A DNA stretch of 64,000 nucleotides. It comes from VRUE01 sp963728045. GTDB taxonomy: Bacteria > Actinomycetota > Thermoleophilia > Solirubrobacterales > 70-9. The notes beneath the pieces are model-generated. The model saw only the letters and a list, made by a program, of their open reading frames with translations. It was not told the DNA's origin and searched no databases. The position numbers were made by a program, and so were the translations under genes. This document shows, piece by piece, positions 36,553 through 44,828 of the stretch; within the stretch, counting starts at the first letter, position 1; every line of letters begins with the position of its first letter. The stretch spans positions 1,488,001 to 1,552,000 of the forward strand of contig CAVSIE010000002.1 in NCBI GenBank assembly GCA_963728045.1. The letters are read 5' to 3'.

Positions 36553-36647
36553 GCTATCTGAATTCATCGGTTAGGGCTAAGTTTCAGCTTCGATGTAAGC
36601 ATTTGTAAGCACTCGAGGCGAAGTAGAGGGTCCAGCGGCGGCCGGTC

Positions 36648-37544
36648 CTAGTTCAGCGCCCAACCCCCGGCGCGCGGGTTCCACTCGCCGCGCGCACTGC
36701 CATCGAGCAGCGGATCGGCAAAGCGGGCCATCAGCTCCAGCGCCTCCTCCAGGGTGGTAGCCACCTCCAGCAGCGAGCGAGCGGCTTCTGCGTCATAGCC
36801 GCGCTTCCAGGCCTCGCGGTCGGGAATCGCGAAGGCAGCGGGCAGCTCGATCCCGCGGCGGCCGGCCTCCGAGCGCAGGGCGACGATCTGGGCCTCGGCC
36901 CCGACCGAGGCGGCGCTGGCGATCGCCACCAGGTCAACCAGATCCTTGAAGCGGGTGGAGGGGGAACGGGACTTGCCGTAGCGGTCGAAGGTTGCGGCGA
37001 TCTTGTCGGCGACGTGGTCGACCAGGGGATGGACGCGGTAGCCGCGCTGCGCAACATCGGACATCGTCACTCGTGCCAACGCCGGCATCTGCTCCGGCGC
37101 CCCGGTCATCGCCATATCGTTGCCGACCAGGTCGACGTGGAAGCGCGCCCACTCGGTCGGCCCGATCAGGGCGCGGATCGGAACCCGCAGGCCGGGGGCG
37201 CCATCGCCGGCGTGCTGTGCCGCGCCCGCCTCGAAGACGAACCAGTCGCCGAGCTCGACTGCGGCGGCTTCGCGCAGCTCGCGCTCGGCGACCTCAAGCG
37301 CCGCGGCGCGGAAGACGTCGACGTCGATCGAGGCGCGGACGCCGAGGTTGCGGGCGAGCAGCGCGGTCGCTCCCTTGACCACCCAACCCTCATCCACCGC
37401 GTAAAGGCGCTCCAGCAGGCGGTCGTAGGCAATCTGCCGTTGCAACTGGGGCAGCGACCATTTGCCGCTCTGCGCGATCGCTCCGAGCTTGTCGGTCAGC
37501 GCCCGTCGGAAGGCCGCCGGGCTGGCGTAGCCTTTTGCCGCCAT
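36648..37544 (-). CDS. AbiEii/AbiGii-family nucleotidyltransferase toxin
   Basis: 298 residues. Motif I GWVVKGATALLARNLG, motif II RASIDVDVFRA (Asp-x-Asp), and the C-terminal HPLVDHVADKIAATFDRYGKS...RFKDLVDLVAIA motifs match AbiEii toxins, GTP-preferring nucleotidyltransferases of type IV toxin-antitoxin and phage-abortive systems. The gene follows an AbiEi-like antitoxin gene after four bases. It is unrelated at close range to the other two nucleotidyltransferases in the window, so the three arrived separately. Confidence 0.87.
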   Translation of the reverse strand: MAAKGYASPAAFRRALTDKLGAIAQSGKWSLPQLQRQIAYDRLLERLYAVDEGWVVKGATALLARNLGVRASIDVDVFRAAALEVAERELREAAAVELGDWFVFEAGAAQHAGDGAPGLRVPIRALIGPTEWARFHVDLVGNDMAMTGAPEQMPALARVTMSDVAQRGYRVHPLVDHVADKIAATFDRYGKSRSPSTRFKDLVDLVAIASAASVGAEAQIVALRSEAGRRGIELPAAFAIPDREAWKRGYDAEAARSLLEVATTLEEALELMARFADPLLDGSARGEWNPRAGGWALN

Positions 37545-37547
37545 CGG

Positions 37548-38273
37548 TTAGGCCACGCTCAGCCCGGGCGGGGTGGTGTCGGTCGACTTCGCTTCGGCCT
37601 CTTCGATCCAGCGGCCGGCTTCCGGCTCACCACTCAGGTCGAGCAGCCAGGCAAGCACCGCAAGACCCTCGCCGCGGCGAAAGCGCAGCTGTGCGGCTCG
37701 CGGCCCTAGCGCCACAGCGAAGTTGCCTGCCCACTCCTTTTTCTTGCGCAGAGCGTCGGCGATCACCCGCGCCACGGCTTCGGGATCCTCCTTGTCGGCG
37801 AGCAGGTCGGTCGTGGTGCGGGCGGGAGAGGTGACGGGTAGGCCGCCAAGGAGGGCCGTTTCGCCTTTCTCGAGGCGGCCGCGATGCAGGCGGACGTCGC
37901 GTTGGCGCGTCTGGCGGCGCTCAGGCAGAATGAATTCGTGGCGGTCGGCGGGCAGGTCGCCGAGTCCCCAGAGCTCGGCGGCAGAGCGATGGGAGACGGC
38001 GCCCTGGGCGGGGCTGCGTTCCCAAGCGAGGGTTCCCGGCGCCAGCGCTAGCCAGGCCGAGTGCAGGCCGAGGTGCGGGGGCAGCGGCGCACCGGCCAGG
38101 TGGTAGACCCCGTGGGCGGTGCGCTCGAGGACCCCGCCGGGCCTGCTCAGCCTCTGCAGGGTGGCAGGGGAGACGCCGGCCGCTTCGGCCTGGCGGCGAG
38201 TAAGCAGACCCCATTGGTCCTCGGCGAGGCCGGCGAGCTTGTTGGCGGTGGTAGTCTGCATATGGTGCTGCAT
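37548..38273 (-). CDS. AbiEi-family antitoxin
   Basis: 241 residues. The N-terminal winged helix (KLAGLAEDQWGLLTRRQAEAAGVSPATLQRL) and the following GVLERTAHGVYHLAG strand are the AbiEi_4 domain; the C-terminal part (RDVRLHRGR...LPVTSPARTTTDLLA, ADALRKKK) is the type IV antitoxin effector region. Its partner toxin gene lies four bases downstream. Two ATGs are possible, at 38273 and 38261, each inside a CTGCATA direct repeat; the AT-rich stretch beyond 38274 probably contains the promoter. Confidence 0.87.
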   Translation of the reverse strand: MQHHMQTTTANKLAGLAEDQWGLLTRRQAEAAGVSPATLQRLSRPGGVLERTAHGVYHLAGAPLPPHLGLHSAWLALAPGTLAWERSPAQGAVSHRSAAELWGLGDLPADRHEFILPERRQTRQRDVRLHRGRLEKGETALLGGLPVTSPARTTTDLLADKEDPEAVARVIADALRKKKEWAGNFAVALGPRAAQLRFRRGEGLAVLAWLLDLSGEPEAGRWIEEAEAKSTDTTPPGLSVA

Positions 38274-38274
38274 A
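38256..38274. promoter_or_regulatory. Direct repeat over the AbiEi start codons
   Basis: CTGCATA occurs at 38256-38262 and 38268-38274, 12 bases apart; each copy contains one of the two candidate start codons of the minus-strand antitoxin gene. AbiEi antitoxins repress their own promoters, so this is a plausible binding site. Confidence 0.4.
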
Positions 38275-38499
38275 CTATATCAACTATGGTAGGTTTTGCA
38301 GTTATATATGAAGACAGCTATATAAAATAGTGCGAAATTGAGCTAGTTTGCAGTAGCTTCTGACATTTGGCTAGGACCGCCAATCCTTCGCCGCAATAAG
38401 AGCCACTCCAGCCCGATCGTCGGTCTTTGTCACGGATTTATTCCAGATTTGCGGCACTTTCTTAACCCGACGCAACGTTCTGTCCGCTAGAGTTTGAGC

Positions 38500-38724
38500 A
38501 TGGACGCGATGAAGGACCGCCAGCTCGAGGAGCTCAAGCGTCGACTCGACTTCGACTCCAGGCAAGCCGATCGTCGATCTGGCCGCATGGAAGCCGATAT
38601 TCGGGACCTGAGGTCCTCGATCAGGGCGGAGTCTCATTCGACGCAGCTGCTGATCTTCCAGCTCCGTGTGACCGTCATGCTCGTCTTCCTGATCGGCTTC
38701 GCCACGATCGCCTCGCGCCTGTAG
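38500..38724 (+). CDS. Small coiled-coil protein with C-terminal membrane helix
   Basis: 74 residues: a charged helical region (KDRQLEELKRRLDFDSRQADRR, EADIRDLRSSIRAE) with heptad spacing, then a single hydrophobic helix near the C terminus (LRVTVMLVFLIGFATIAS). It sits just before an integrase remnant, and a protein of the same plan lies on its other side (39919-40195). No family recognised. Confidence 0.55.
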   Translation: MDAMKDRQLEELKRRLDFDSRQADRRSGRMEADIRDLRSSIRAESHSTQLLIFQLRVTVMLVFLIGFATIASRL

Positions 38725-38765
38725 GCCGCTTCTGGCCGAGTGAAAATCACTTGCTCGCGTCTTAA

Positions 38766-39837
38766 GCAGGCATAGCTGAAGACCGAGACAGCACGCCGAC
38801 ACTTGCCGAGTTCGTGGATGAGGTCTGGGAGCCGCGCGCCCAGCGTAGGCTGGCACTCAAGACCTGGGAGCGCGATGCCTTCATCTACAGGAGGCACATC
38901 CTGCCTCGGCTGGGTAGGCGGCGCATCGAGGCGCTCGATGTCGAGGACCTCGTTGAGTGGCAGGACGCGCTCGAGCAGTCCGGTGTTGGGGCTCCGACTG
39001 TGATCAAGGCGATTGGGATCCTCTCCAGCATCTTCCGCGAGGCGGCGAGGCGTCCGCGGTCGACTGGGGTCCAAAGCAACCCCGACCCTTCCTCTCGAAC
39101 GGCCTTCGGCCAGGCGTCGTCACCGGCCCCTTGTCTGGGGCCCGGTCGTTGTGGAGGGGGTGCGTTTCCAGCTGTTGGTCAACTCGCGCCGGGTGGGTTC
39201 AGGCAAGGAGACGATGGCTCTGCGCGACGCTCTCTTGGTCAGCCTGATGGAGATGACAGGCTGCCGGCCTGGCGAGGCGCTGGCGCTGCGCTGGTGCGAC
39301 ATCGGGCAGCGCATCGCTATCGCGCGTGCACTGAGTGGGAAAGAGATAGTCGAGGGGACGAAGACCGGCGCGGGTCGCAGCGTCACGGTCCTGAGCCCGT
39401 TGCGCTTCGACCTGGTCACCCTGCGCGAGCGCAGCGGCGCCGGCATAGACGACTACGTCTTCTCAACGCCGGCCGGGAGGCACTGGGTGGAGACGGACTG
39501 GCGCAACTACCGCTCGCGTCATTTCACGCCGGCACTTGAGCGCGTCGAAGCGGAATGGGGTAGCTGGCGCAAAGAACTCGAGCGGCCCGATGAAGTGCGC
39601 GAGAGTGTCACTGGTCTTGTCGCGACTCGGCCCTACGACCTTGGCCGCCACACGCACTCCGCGTTGATGCTCGCCTCAGGGATGAGTCTGCAGCGACTCG
39701 CTCGAATACAAGGCCACAGCATCCGTGTGCTCGACCAGACCTACTCCGAGCAGCTCGCTGAGTTCGAGGATCGCGATCAGTCAATCGACCCGGTAACGGA
39801 GATCGATAAGGCCCGACAGCTGGTGTGGGCCGCGTGA
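38766..39837 (+). pseudogene. Tyrosine recombinase (phage-type integrase), degraded or frameshifted
   Basis: The SAM-like N-terminal DNA-binding domain is readable from TPTLAEFVDEVWEPRAQRRLALKTWE to ILSSIFREAAR, but no start codon precedes it before a stop at 38763. Near 39050-39090 the reading passes through two frames (VDWGPKQPRP is in a third frame). The catalytic domain then reads MEMTGCRPGEALALRW (first Arg), RPYDLGRHTHSALMLASGMSLQRLARIQGHS (HxxR-like region with an extra Gly) and TYSEQ (Tyr). The missing start and two slips in an otherwise clean stretch suggest true decay, though insertion error is possible. It marks former mobility of this region. Confidence 0.75.
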
Positions 39838-39918
39838 GTCTCTGCTTCGTGTTTGGGTTGTTGCAGAGATTTTTCAATTGAGCGCCTATTGCGACGTTTT
39901 GTCGCCTAGGGTGGCAGT

Positions 39919-40195
39919 ATGGAGGCCATGAGAGAAAGCTGGACCGACGACCGGCTCGACGATCTCAACCGGGGGGTAGCCAAAGGTTTCAGGCACGTCG
40001 ATGAGCGCTTCAAGCATGTCGACGAGCGCTTCAATCGAGTTGACGAGCGCTTCGCGCAAGTGGATGAGCGTTTCGACAAAGTCGATCATCTTCGACAAGC
40101 TTGAAGAGAGATTCGATGCGCTCCAGCGCTCGCTATTCCAGTCCAGCGTCCTCGTGATCGTCGCTCTCATCGGCCTCATCGCCACGCAGATCTAG
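39919..40195 (+). CDS. VDERF-heptad coiled-coil protein with C-terminal membrane helix (one frameshift)
   Basis: Four to five consecutive seven-residue repeats (HVDERFK, HVDERFN, RVDERFA, QVDERFD, KVD...) are encoded by imperfect 21-base DNA repeats at about 39997-40086. One extra base near 40090 breaks the frame; corrected, the product continues FDKLEERFDALQRSLFQ and ends in a membrane helix (SSVLVIVALIGLIATQI), about 91 residues. The plan (regular coiled coil plus C-terminal anchor) is like the small protein on the other side of the integrase remnant and like phage/plasmid-borne haemolysin-XhlA-type proteins. Function unknown. Confidence 0.6.
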
Positions 40196-40214
40196 TCCCG
40201 TTAGGCTCCCCGCA

Positions 40215-41357
40215 GTGGACTTCACGCTGACGGACGAGCAGGAGGACTTCGTCGACGCGCTTCGGCGATTCTGCGACCACGAGCTCGGCACGCCGGACCA
40301 GCGCGAGCGGCTCACTGAGAGCTACACGATCCACCACAACGAGACGATCTACTCCCAGATGGCCGAGCTGGGCTGGCTTGGCGTCACGATCCCGGAGGAG
40401 TACGGCGGCTCGGGCGGGTCGATGCTCGACGCCTGCCTCTTCATGGAGGAGACCTCGCGCTCGCTCGCCCCGATCGGCGGCTACGCGACGACGCTGATCG
40501 TCGCCGGCGCCACCCAGCGCTTCGGCAGCGAGGAGCAGAAGAGCGAGATCCTCGGCGGGATCGCCGGCGGCGCGGTCGAGGCGATCGCGATGACCGAGCC
40601 CGAGGCGGGCTCCGACGTCGGCTCCCTCACCACCTCGGCGAAGCGGGTCGACGGCGGCTTCGTCATCAACGGCCAGAAGGTCTTCTGCTCCAACGCCCAC
40701 ATCGCCGACCACATCCTCGTCGTCTGCCGCACCACGAAGTCCGCGTCCAAGCACGAGGGCCTCTCGATGATCTGGGTCCCGCGCGAGACCGACGGCTTGG
40801 AGATCGTCCCCATCGACACCATGGGCGGGCGCGAGACCAGCCACCTCTACCTCACCGACGTCGAGGCGCCTGAGGACGCCGTGCTCGGCCAGGTCGATCA
40901 GGGCTGGACGCAGCTGATGGCCGGCCTCAACGTCGAGCGGCTGATCCTCGCCGCGACGATGCTCGGCATCGGCCAGCGCGCCTTCGACGACCTGATCGTC
41001 TATGTAAAGGAGCGTGAGCAGTTCGGCCGCCCGATCGGCTCCTTCCAGGCGCTCCAGCACCGCATCGCCGATATCGCCACCGACCTCGAGGCCGCCCGGC
41101 TGATGACCCGCTGGGTAGCCACCCTCACCGATGAGGACCCGGACCGGATGCTCCCCCGCGAGGCCTCGATGGTGAAGCTCTTCGTCACCGAGGTCGCCAA
41201 ACGCGCAGCCCTCGAAGGCATGCAGATGATGGGCGGCTACGGCTACGCCTCCGAGTACGACATGGAGCGCCTCGTCCGCAGCACCCTGGTCTCGACGATC
41301 TACGGCGGCACCTCCGAGATCCAGCGCAACATCATCGCCAAGACGTTCGGCCTCTGA
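40215..41357 (+). CDS. Acyl-CoA dehydrogenase
   Basis: 380-residue flavoenzyme of fatty-acid or branched-chain acyl-CoA oxidation. N-terminal VDFTLTDEQEDFVDALRRFC, the FAD segments AIAMTEPEAGSDVGSLTTSA and VINGQKVFCSNA, and the C-terminal signature RSTLVSTIYGGTSEIQRNIIAK with the catalytic Glu are all present. The GTG start is placed by the conserved first helix. Frame is intact. Substrate chain length cannot be told. Confidence 0.92.
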   Translation: MDFTLTDEQEDFVDALRRFCDHELGTPDQRERLTESYTIHHNETIYSQMAELGWLGVTIPEEYGGSGGSMLDACLFMEETSRSLAPIGGYATTLIVAGATQRFGSEEQKSEILGGIAGGAVEAIAMTEPEAGSDVGSLTTSAKRVDGGFVINGQKVFCSNAHIADHILVVCRTTKSASKHEGLSMIWVPRETDGLEIVPIDTMGGRETSHLYLTDVEAPEDAVLGQVDQGWTQLMAGLNVERLILAATMLGIGQRAFDDLIVYVKEREQFGRPIGSFQALQHRIADIATDLEAARLMTRWVATLTDEDPDRMLPREASMVKLFVTEVAKRAALEGMQMMGGYGYASEYDMERLVRSTLVSTIYGGTSEIQRNIIAKTFGL

Positions 41358-41387
41358 CTCGGCATAATCCCCGAGCAGGGAGTACGA

Positions 41388-41483
41388 GCGCCCGTAGCTC
41401 AGTGGTCAACGGGCTTTTAACGAGGCCCAAAGAGCGTCGGTCTTTCAAGCCGAAGGTCGAGAGTTCGATTCTCTCCGGGCGCA
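41388..41483 (+). tRNA. tRNA-Glu (TTC anticodon) with a hairpin insertion in the D-loop
   Basis: Acceptor GCGCCCG (41388-41394) pairs with CGGGCGC, discriminator A at 41483. D-stem GCTC (41397-41400) and GAGC (41432-41435) enclose 31 bases instead of the usual 7-11. The anticodon stem TCGGT/GCCGA surrounds CTTTCAA, anticodon TTC (41444-41446); variable loop AGGTC and T-arm GAGAGTTCGATTCTCTC are canonical. The extra about 22 bases include a self-complementary GGGCTT...AGGCCC hairpin at 41411-41428. Everything except the D-loop is normal. The invariant GG of the D-loop is kept. Confidence 0.85.
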
Positions 41484-41605
41484 CTGGTTTCGCCTCCGCG
41501 GACGGCCAAGCCGTCGCTGCGCGCGTGGCGCTATTCTTCGCTCCAGCCTCGCGCTTCGGCCGGGGTTTTCTCTTGTAACGGCGTCCCTACGCAATCGAGG
41601 AGAAG

Positions 41606-41770
41606 ATGGCTCGCGGAGATGTCCGCATCGCAGTGACGCTGGCTTGCGAAGACTGCAAGCGGCGCAATTACCAGACGAACAAGTCCCGGCGAAATTCGCC
41701 GGACCGGATCGAGCTGCGCAAGTTCTGCCGCTGGTGCGGGCGCCACACAGCGCACAAGGAGACGCGCTGA
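41606..41770 (+). CDS. rpmG: 50S ribosomal protein L33
   Basis: 54 residues, MARGDVRIAVTLACEDCKRRNY...RKFCRWCGRHTAHKETR. The two CxxC pairs show the zinc-binding form. It opens the secE-nusG-rplKAJL-rpoBC cluster and its stop overlaps the secE ATG (TGATG). AGGAGAAG precedes the ATG. Confidence 0.95.
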   Translation: MARGDVRIAVTLACEDCKRRNYQTNKSRRNSPDRIELRKFCRWCGRHTAHKETR

Positions 41771-42294
41771 TGGCGAAGTCCCGCGCGCAGCGCAAGGCCG
41801 AGCGCCGCGCCCGCGAAGCGCAGTCGCAGAAGCAAGTCGACGGCGCGCGCGACGGCGAGTCCCGCGCCCAGCACGACACTCAGGTCCCCGTCTCTGGCGA
41901 CATCGCCGAGATCGAGGCGGTCGAGGCCGGCATCGCCGCCGGCGCTCCGGAAAGGCAGCTGGAGACACCGGACGCGCCGAAGCCCTCCCGCAGCGACAAG
42001 CGCGCCGAGGCGAAGCGCCTCAAGGAGAGCGAGAAGCGCCAGCGCGAGGAGCGCAAGCGCAAGGAGAGCGAGCAGCTGGCCAAGCGCCAGAAGCAGGCCG
42101 CGGCCGACCGCCAGCGCCGCGGCGTGCTCGGCTTCCTGCTCTCCTGCTGGGCCGAGCTGAAGAAGGTCCAGTGGCCAGACCGCGACACGCTCGTCCAGGC
42201 GAGCGCGGTCACCGTCATCTTCGTCGCCGTCGCCGCTGCCTACCTCGGCGCCCTCGACGCCGCCTTCAACTTCGTCATGCAGCGCATCCTCTAG
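41770..42294 (+). CDS. secE: Preprotein translocase subunit SecE with long charged N-terminal extension
   Basis: 174 residues. The SecE core is only the last about 65 residues: GVLGFLLSCWAELKKVQWPDRDTLVQAS followed by the single membrane helix (VTVIFVAVAAAYLGALDAAFNFV). The preceding about 110 residues are hydrophilic, Ala/Glu/Lys/Arg-rich, and contain a long charged helix (RLKESEKRQREERKRKESEQ). SecE clamps SecY in the protein-export channel. The ATG overlaps the rpmG stop. Confidence 0.92.
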   Translation: MAKSRAQRKAERRAREAQSQKQVDGARDGESRAQHDTQVPVSGDIAEIEAVEAGIAAGAPERQLETPDAPKPSRSDKRAEAKRLKESEKRQREERKRKESEQLAKRQKQAAADRQRRGVLGFLLSCWAELKKVQWPDRDTLVQASAVTVIFVAVAAAYLGALDAAFNFVMQRIL

Positions 42295-42313
42295 AGAGCG
42301 AGCTGAACCGACT

Positions 42314-42838
42314 ATGTATCGCTGGTACGTGATCAACACCTACTCGGGGCACGAGAACAAGGTCAAGCACAACCTCGAGCACCGGGTTCAGACGATGAGC
42401 CAGTCGAGCAACGTGCGCCAGGTCGTCGTCCCCACCGAGCAGGTGATGGAGCTCGGCAAAGACGGCCAGAAACAGCCGAAAGAGAAGCGCACGATGCCCG
42501 GCTACGTCCTCGTCAACATGGAGATGACCGACGACGCCTGGGGGTTGGTCAAGAACACTCCCGGCGTCACCGGCTTCGTCGGCTCGCGCAACAAACCGGT
42601 GCCGCTCTCCAAACCCGAGGTCGACCGCCTGCTCCACCGCGAGACGGCGGAGCGCCCGCGTACTCGCGCCCAGTTCTCGATCGGCGAGTCGGTCAAGGTG
42701 ATCTCCGGCCCGCTCTCCGACTTCTCCGGCGAGATCGCCGAGATCAACGAGGACGCGGCCAAACTCAAGGTGCTGGTCTCGATCTTCGGTCGCGAGACCC
42801 CAGTCGAGGTCAACTACGACCAAGTCAAGAAGATCTAG
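42314..42838 (+). CDS. nusG: Transcription termination/antitermination factor NusG
   Basis: 174 residues. NGN domain MYRWYVINTYSGHENKVKHNLE to KRTMPGYVLVNMEM and GVTGFVGSRNKPVPL, followed by a KOW domain (FSIGESVKVISGPLSDFSGEIAEIN...LKVLVSIFGRETPVEV). NusG binds the RNA polymerase clamp and links transcription to translation or Rho. Spacing and order relative to secE and rplK are the usual bacterial ones. Confidence 0.96.
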   Translation: MYRWYVINTYSGHENKVKHNLEHRVQTMSQSSNVRQVVVPTEQVMELGKDGQKQPKEKRTMPGYVLVNMEMTDDAWGLVKNTPGVTGFVGSRNKPVPLSKPEVDRLLHRETAERPRTRAQFSIGESVKVISGPLSDFSGEIAEINEDAAKLKVLVSIFGRETPVEVNYDQVKKI

Positions 42839-42864
42839 CCAGGACCGCTACCCTCCGCGACCCG

Positions 42865-43290
42865 ATGGCGAAGAAAGTCCTCACACAGATCAAGCTGCAG
42901 ATCTCGGCCGGCTCGGCCAACCCGGCCCCGCCGGTGGGCCCGGCGCTGGGCCAGCACGGGGTCAACATCATGGAGTTCTGCAAGGCCTTCAACGCCCAGA
43001 CCCAGTCCGAGGGCGGGACGATCATCCCGGTCGAGATCACGGTCTACGAGGACCGCTCCTTCGACTTCATCACCAAGACCCCGCCTGCGGCGGTCCTGAT
43101 CAAGCAGGCGATCGGCATCTCCAAGGGCTCCGGTGAGCCCCACGTCAACAAGGTGGGGACGATCTCGATGGACCAGGTCCGCCAGATCGCCGAGCGCAAG
43201 ATGCCGGACCTCAACGCCAACGACCTCGACGCCGCCTCGAAAATCATCGCCGGCACCGCACGCTCGATGGGCGTCGACGTCGCCGACTGA
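42865..43290 (+). CDS. rplK: 50S ribosomal protein L11
   Basis: 141 residues. The proline-rich N-terminal segment (SAGSANPAPPVGPALGQHGVNIMEFCKAFN) and the C-terminal rRNA-binding domain (DLNANDLDAASKIIAGTARSMGVDV) are typical. L11 forms the GTPase-associated stalk base. It is followed after two bases by rplA. Confidence 0.97.
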   Translation: MAKKVLTQIKLQISAGSANPAPPVGPALGQHGVNIMEFCKAFNAQTQSEGGTIIPVEITVYEDRSFDFITKTPPAAVLIKQAIGISKGSGEPHVNKVGTISMDQVRQIAERKMPDLNANDLDAASKIIAGTARSMGVDVAD

Positions 43291-43292
43291 AC

Positions 43293-44024
43293 ATGGCTCA
43301 CGGCAAGCGCTACCGCAAAGCGAGCGAGAAGGTCCGCAGCGACCATCTCTACCCGCCCGAGGAGGCGGTCGCGCTGCTCAAGGAGACGGCGAGCACCAAC
43401 TTCGACGAGACGGTCGAGCTGCACATGCTGCTCGGCGTCAACGTCCGCCACGCCGAGGAGCAGCTGCGCGGCACCTTCGCCCTGCCTCACGGTCTCGGCA
43501 AAGACGTGACGATCGCGGTCTTCGCCCAGGGCCAGCAGGCTCGCGACGCGGAGGCGGCCGGAGCCGATTTCGTCGGCGGCGACGACCTCGCCAAGAAAGT
43601 CGAGGAGGGCTGGACCGACTTCGACGTGGCGATCTCGACCCCGCAGATGATGGGGACGGTCGGCAAACTCGGCCGCGTTCTCGGCCCGCAGGGCAAGATG
43701 CCGAACCCGAAGGTGGGCACGGTCACCGACGAGGTCGAGAAAGCGATCGGCGACTCGAAGGCGGGCAAGATCGAATACCGCACCGACCGCCAGGCGATCG
43801 TCCACCTCGCGATCGGCAAGGCGAGCTTCGACCAGGAGAAGCTGGTCGACAACCTCAGCGCCGCGATCGACGAGATCGTTCGCGCCAAGCCTTCGGCGGC
43901 GAAGGGCCGCTACATCCGCTCCTGCACCGTGACGACGACGATGGGCCCGGGGATCAAAGTCGACGCCGGCAAGGTGGCCGACCGCGAGACCGCCGCGGCG
44001 ACGCCGGAGGCGGCGACCGCCTAG
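43293..44024 (+). CDS. rplA: 50S ribosomal protein L1
   Basis: 243 residues. MAHGKRYRKASEKV starts the protein; AQGQQARDAEAAGADFVGGDDL and VGKLGRVLGPQGKMPNPKVGTVT are the family signatures. L1 binds 23S rRNA at the E-site stalk and often represses its own operon. The L10 leader follows directly. Confidence 0.97.
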   Translation: MAHGKRYRKASEKVRSDHLYPPEEAVALLKETASTNFDETVELHMLLGVNVRHAEEQLRGTFALPHGLGKDVTIAVFAQGQQARDAEAAGADFVGGDDLAKKVEEGWTDFDVAISTPQMMGTVGKLGRVLGPQGKMPNPKVGTVTDEVEKAIGDSKAGKIEYRTDRQAIVHLAIGKASFDQEKLVDNLSAAIDEIVRAKPSAAKGRYIRSCTVTTTMGPGIKVDAGKVADRETAAATPEAATA

Positions 44025-44083
44025 ACTGCATCGCCGCTCACCCGAGACCATCGGCGGGGCCAAGCCCAGAAGCCCGATGCAGG
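44025..44083 (+). ncRNA. Ribosomal L10 leader (autoregulatory mRNA element)
   Basis: Between rplA and rplJ, CTGCATCG (44026-44033) and CGATGCAG (44075-44082) close a structured region ending just before the rplJ start. Position and the closing-stem sequence fit the L10 leader that the L10-L12 complex binds to repress rplJL. Confidence 0.75.
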
Positions 44084-44090
44084 TAAGACG

Positions 44091-44828
44091 ATGAACCGCG
44101 AAGAAAAGGCCACAGCCATCGAGGAGATCGCCGCCCAGATCGAGGGCGCCGAGGCGATCTTCGCCGTCGACTACCGCGGCATCAGCGTCCCCCAGGCGGC
44201 CGAGCTGCGAGCAAAACTGCGTGAGGCCGACGCCTCCTTCAAGGTGGTCAAGAACCGCCTCACCAAACTTGCCGCCGAGAAAGCTGGGGAGGACCGCCTC
44301 ACCGAGCTGCTCAAAGGCCCGACTGCGCTCACCTTCGTTCGCGGCGACACTGCGATGGCGGCCAAGGCGATCTCGACCTTCAACAAGGAGCACGAGGTGC
44401 TCACTTTCAAGGGCGGCTTCATGGAAAGCCTCAGCCTCGACGAGGACGCCTTCAAGTCGATTGCCCGCCTGCCCTCCCGCGACGTTCTCAACGGCCAGCT
44501 CGCCGGCGTCATCGCCAGCCCGCTGACCGGCCTGGTCCGCGGCCTCGGCTCGATGATCCAGGGCCTGGCGCTGCAGCTGGGCCAGATCGCCGAGAAGGGC
44601 TTGGTTTCCGGCGACTCCGCCCCGGCCGATTCGGCCGCGGGTCCTGTCGCCGCAGGGGACCCACCTCCTCCTCCGGTAGCTAAAGCTTCCTCGGAGGAGG
44701 TCCCCCCTACGACGCCACCCGCGGACGAGGCAGAGGAGGCTGACGCCGGAGATGGGGACGCCCCAGCTGAAGAGACTTCTGACGAGGACAAGACTTCTGA
44801 CGACGACGAGAGCAAGGAAGAGGAGTAG
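44091..44828 (+). CDS. rplJ: 50S ribosomal protein L10 with acidic C-terminal extension
   Basis: 245 residues, against about 165-180 in most bacteria. The core (MNREEKATAIEEIAAQIEGAEAIFAVDYRGISVPQAAELR to LVRGLGSMIQGLALQLGQIAEKG) is normal and includes the L12-binding helix. After it come about 70 residues rich in Pro, Ala, Asp and Glu, ending SDDDESKEEE. The extension is in frame with good coding character and directly abuts rplL, so it is not an error artefact. Confidence 0.95.
   Translation: MNREEKATAIEEIAAQIEGAEAIFAVDYRGISVPQAAELRAKLREADASFKVVKNRLTKLAAEKAGEDRLTELLKGPTALTFVRGDTAMAAKAISTFNKEHEVLTFKGGFMESLSLDEDAFKSIARLPSRDVLNGQLAGVIASPLTGLVRGLGSMIQGLALQLGQIAEKGLVSGDSAPADSAAGPVAAGDPPPPPVAKASSEEVPPTTPPADEAEEADAGDGDAPAEETSDEDKTSDDDESKEEE

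Noticed and set aside
39997..40086. CRISPR-like short tandem repeats
   Set aside because: The 21-base periodicity has no spacers and simply encodes VDERF heptads of a coiled coil.
41405..41432. A separate tRNA-Lys based on the GGGCTTTTAAC stretch
   Set aside because: The flanking bases do not form an anticodon stem, and no second acceptor, D- or T-arm exists around it.
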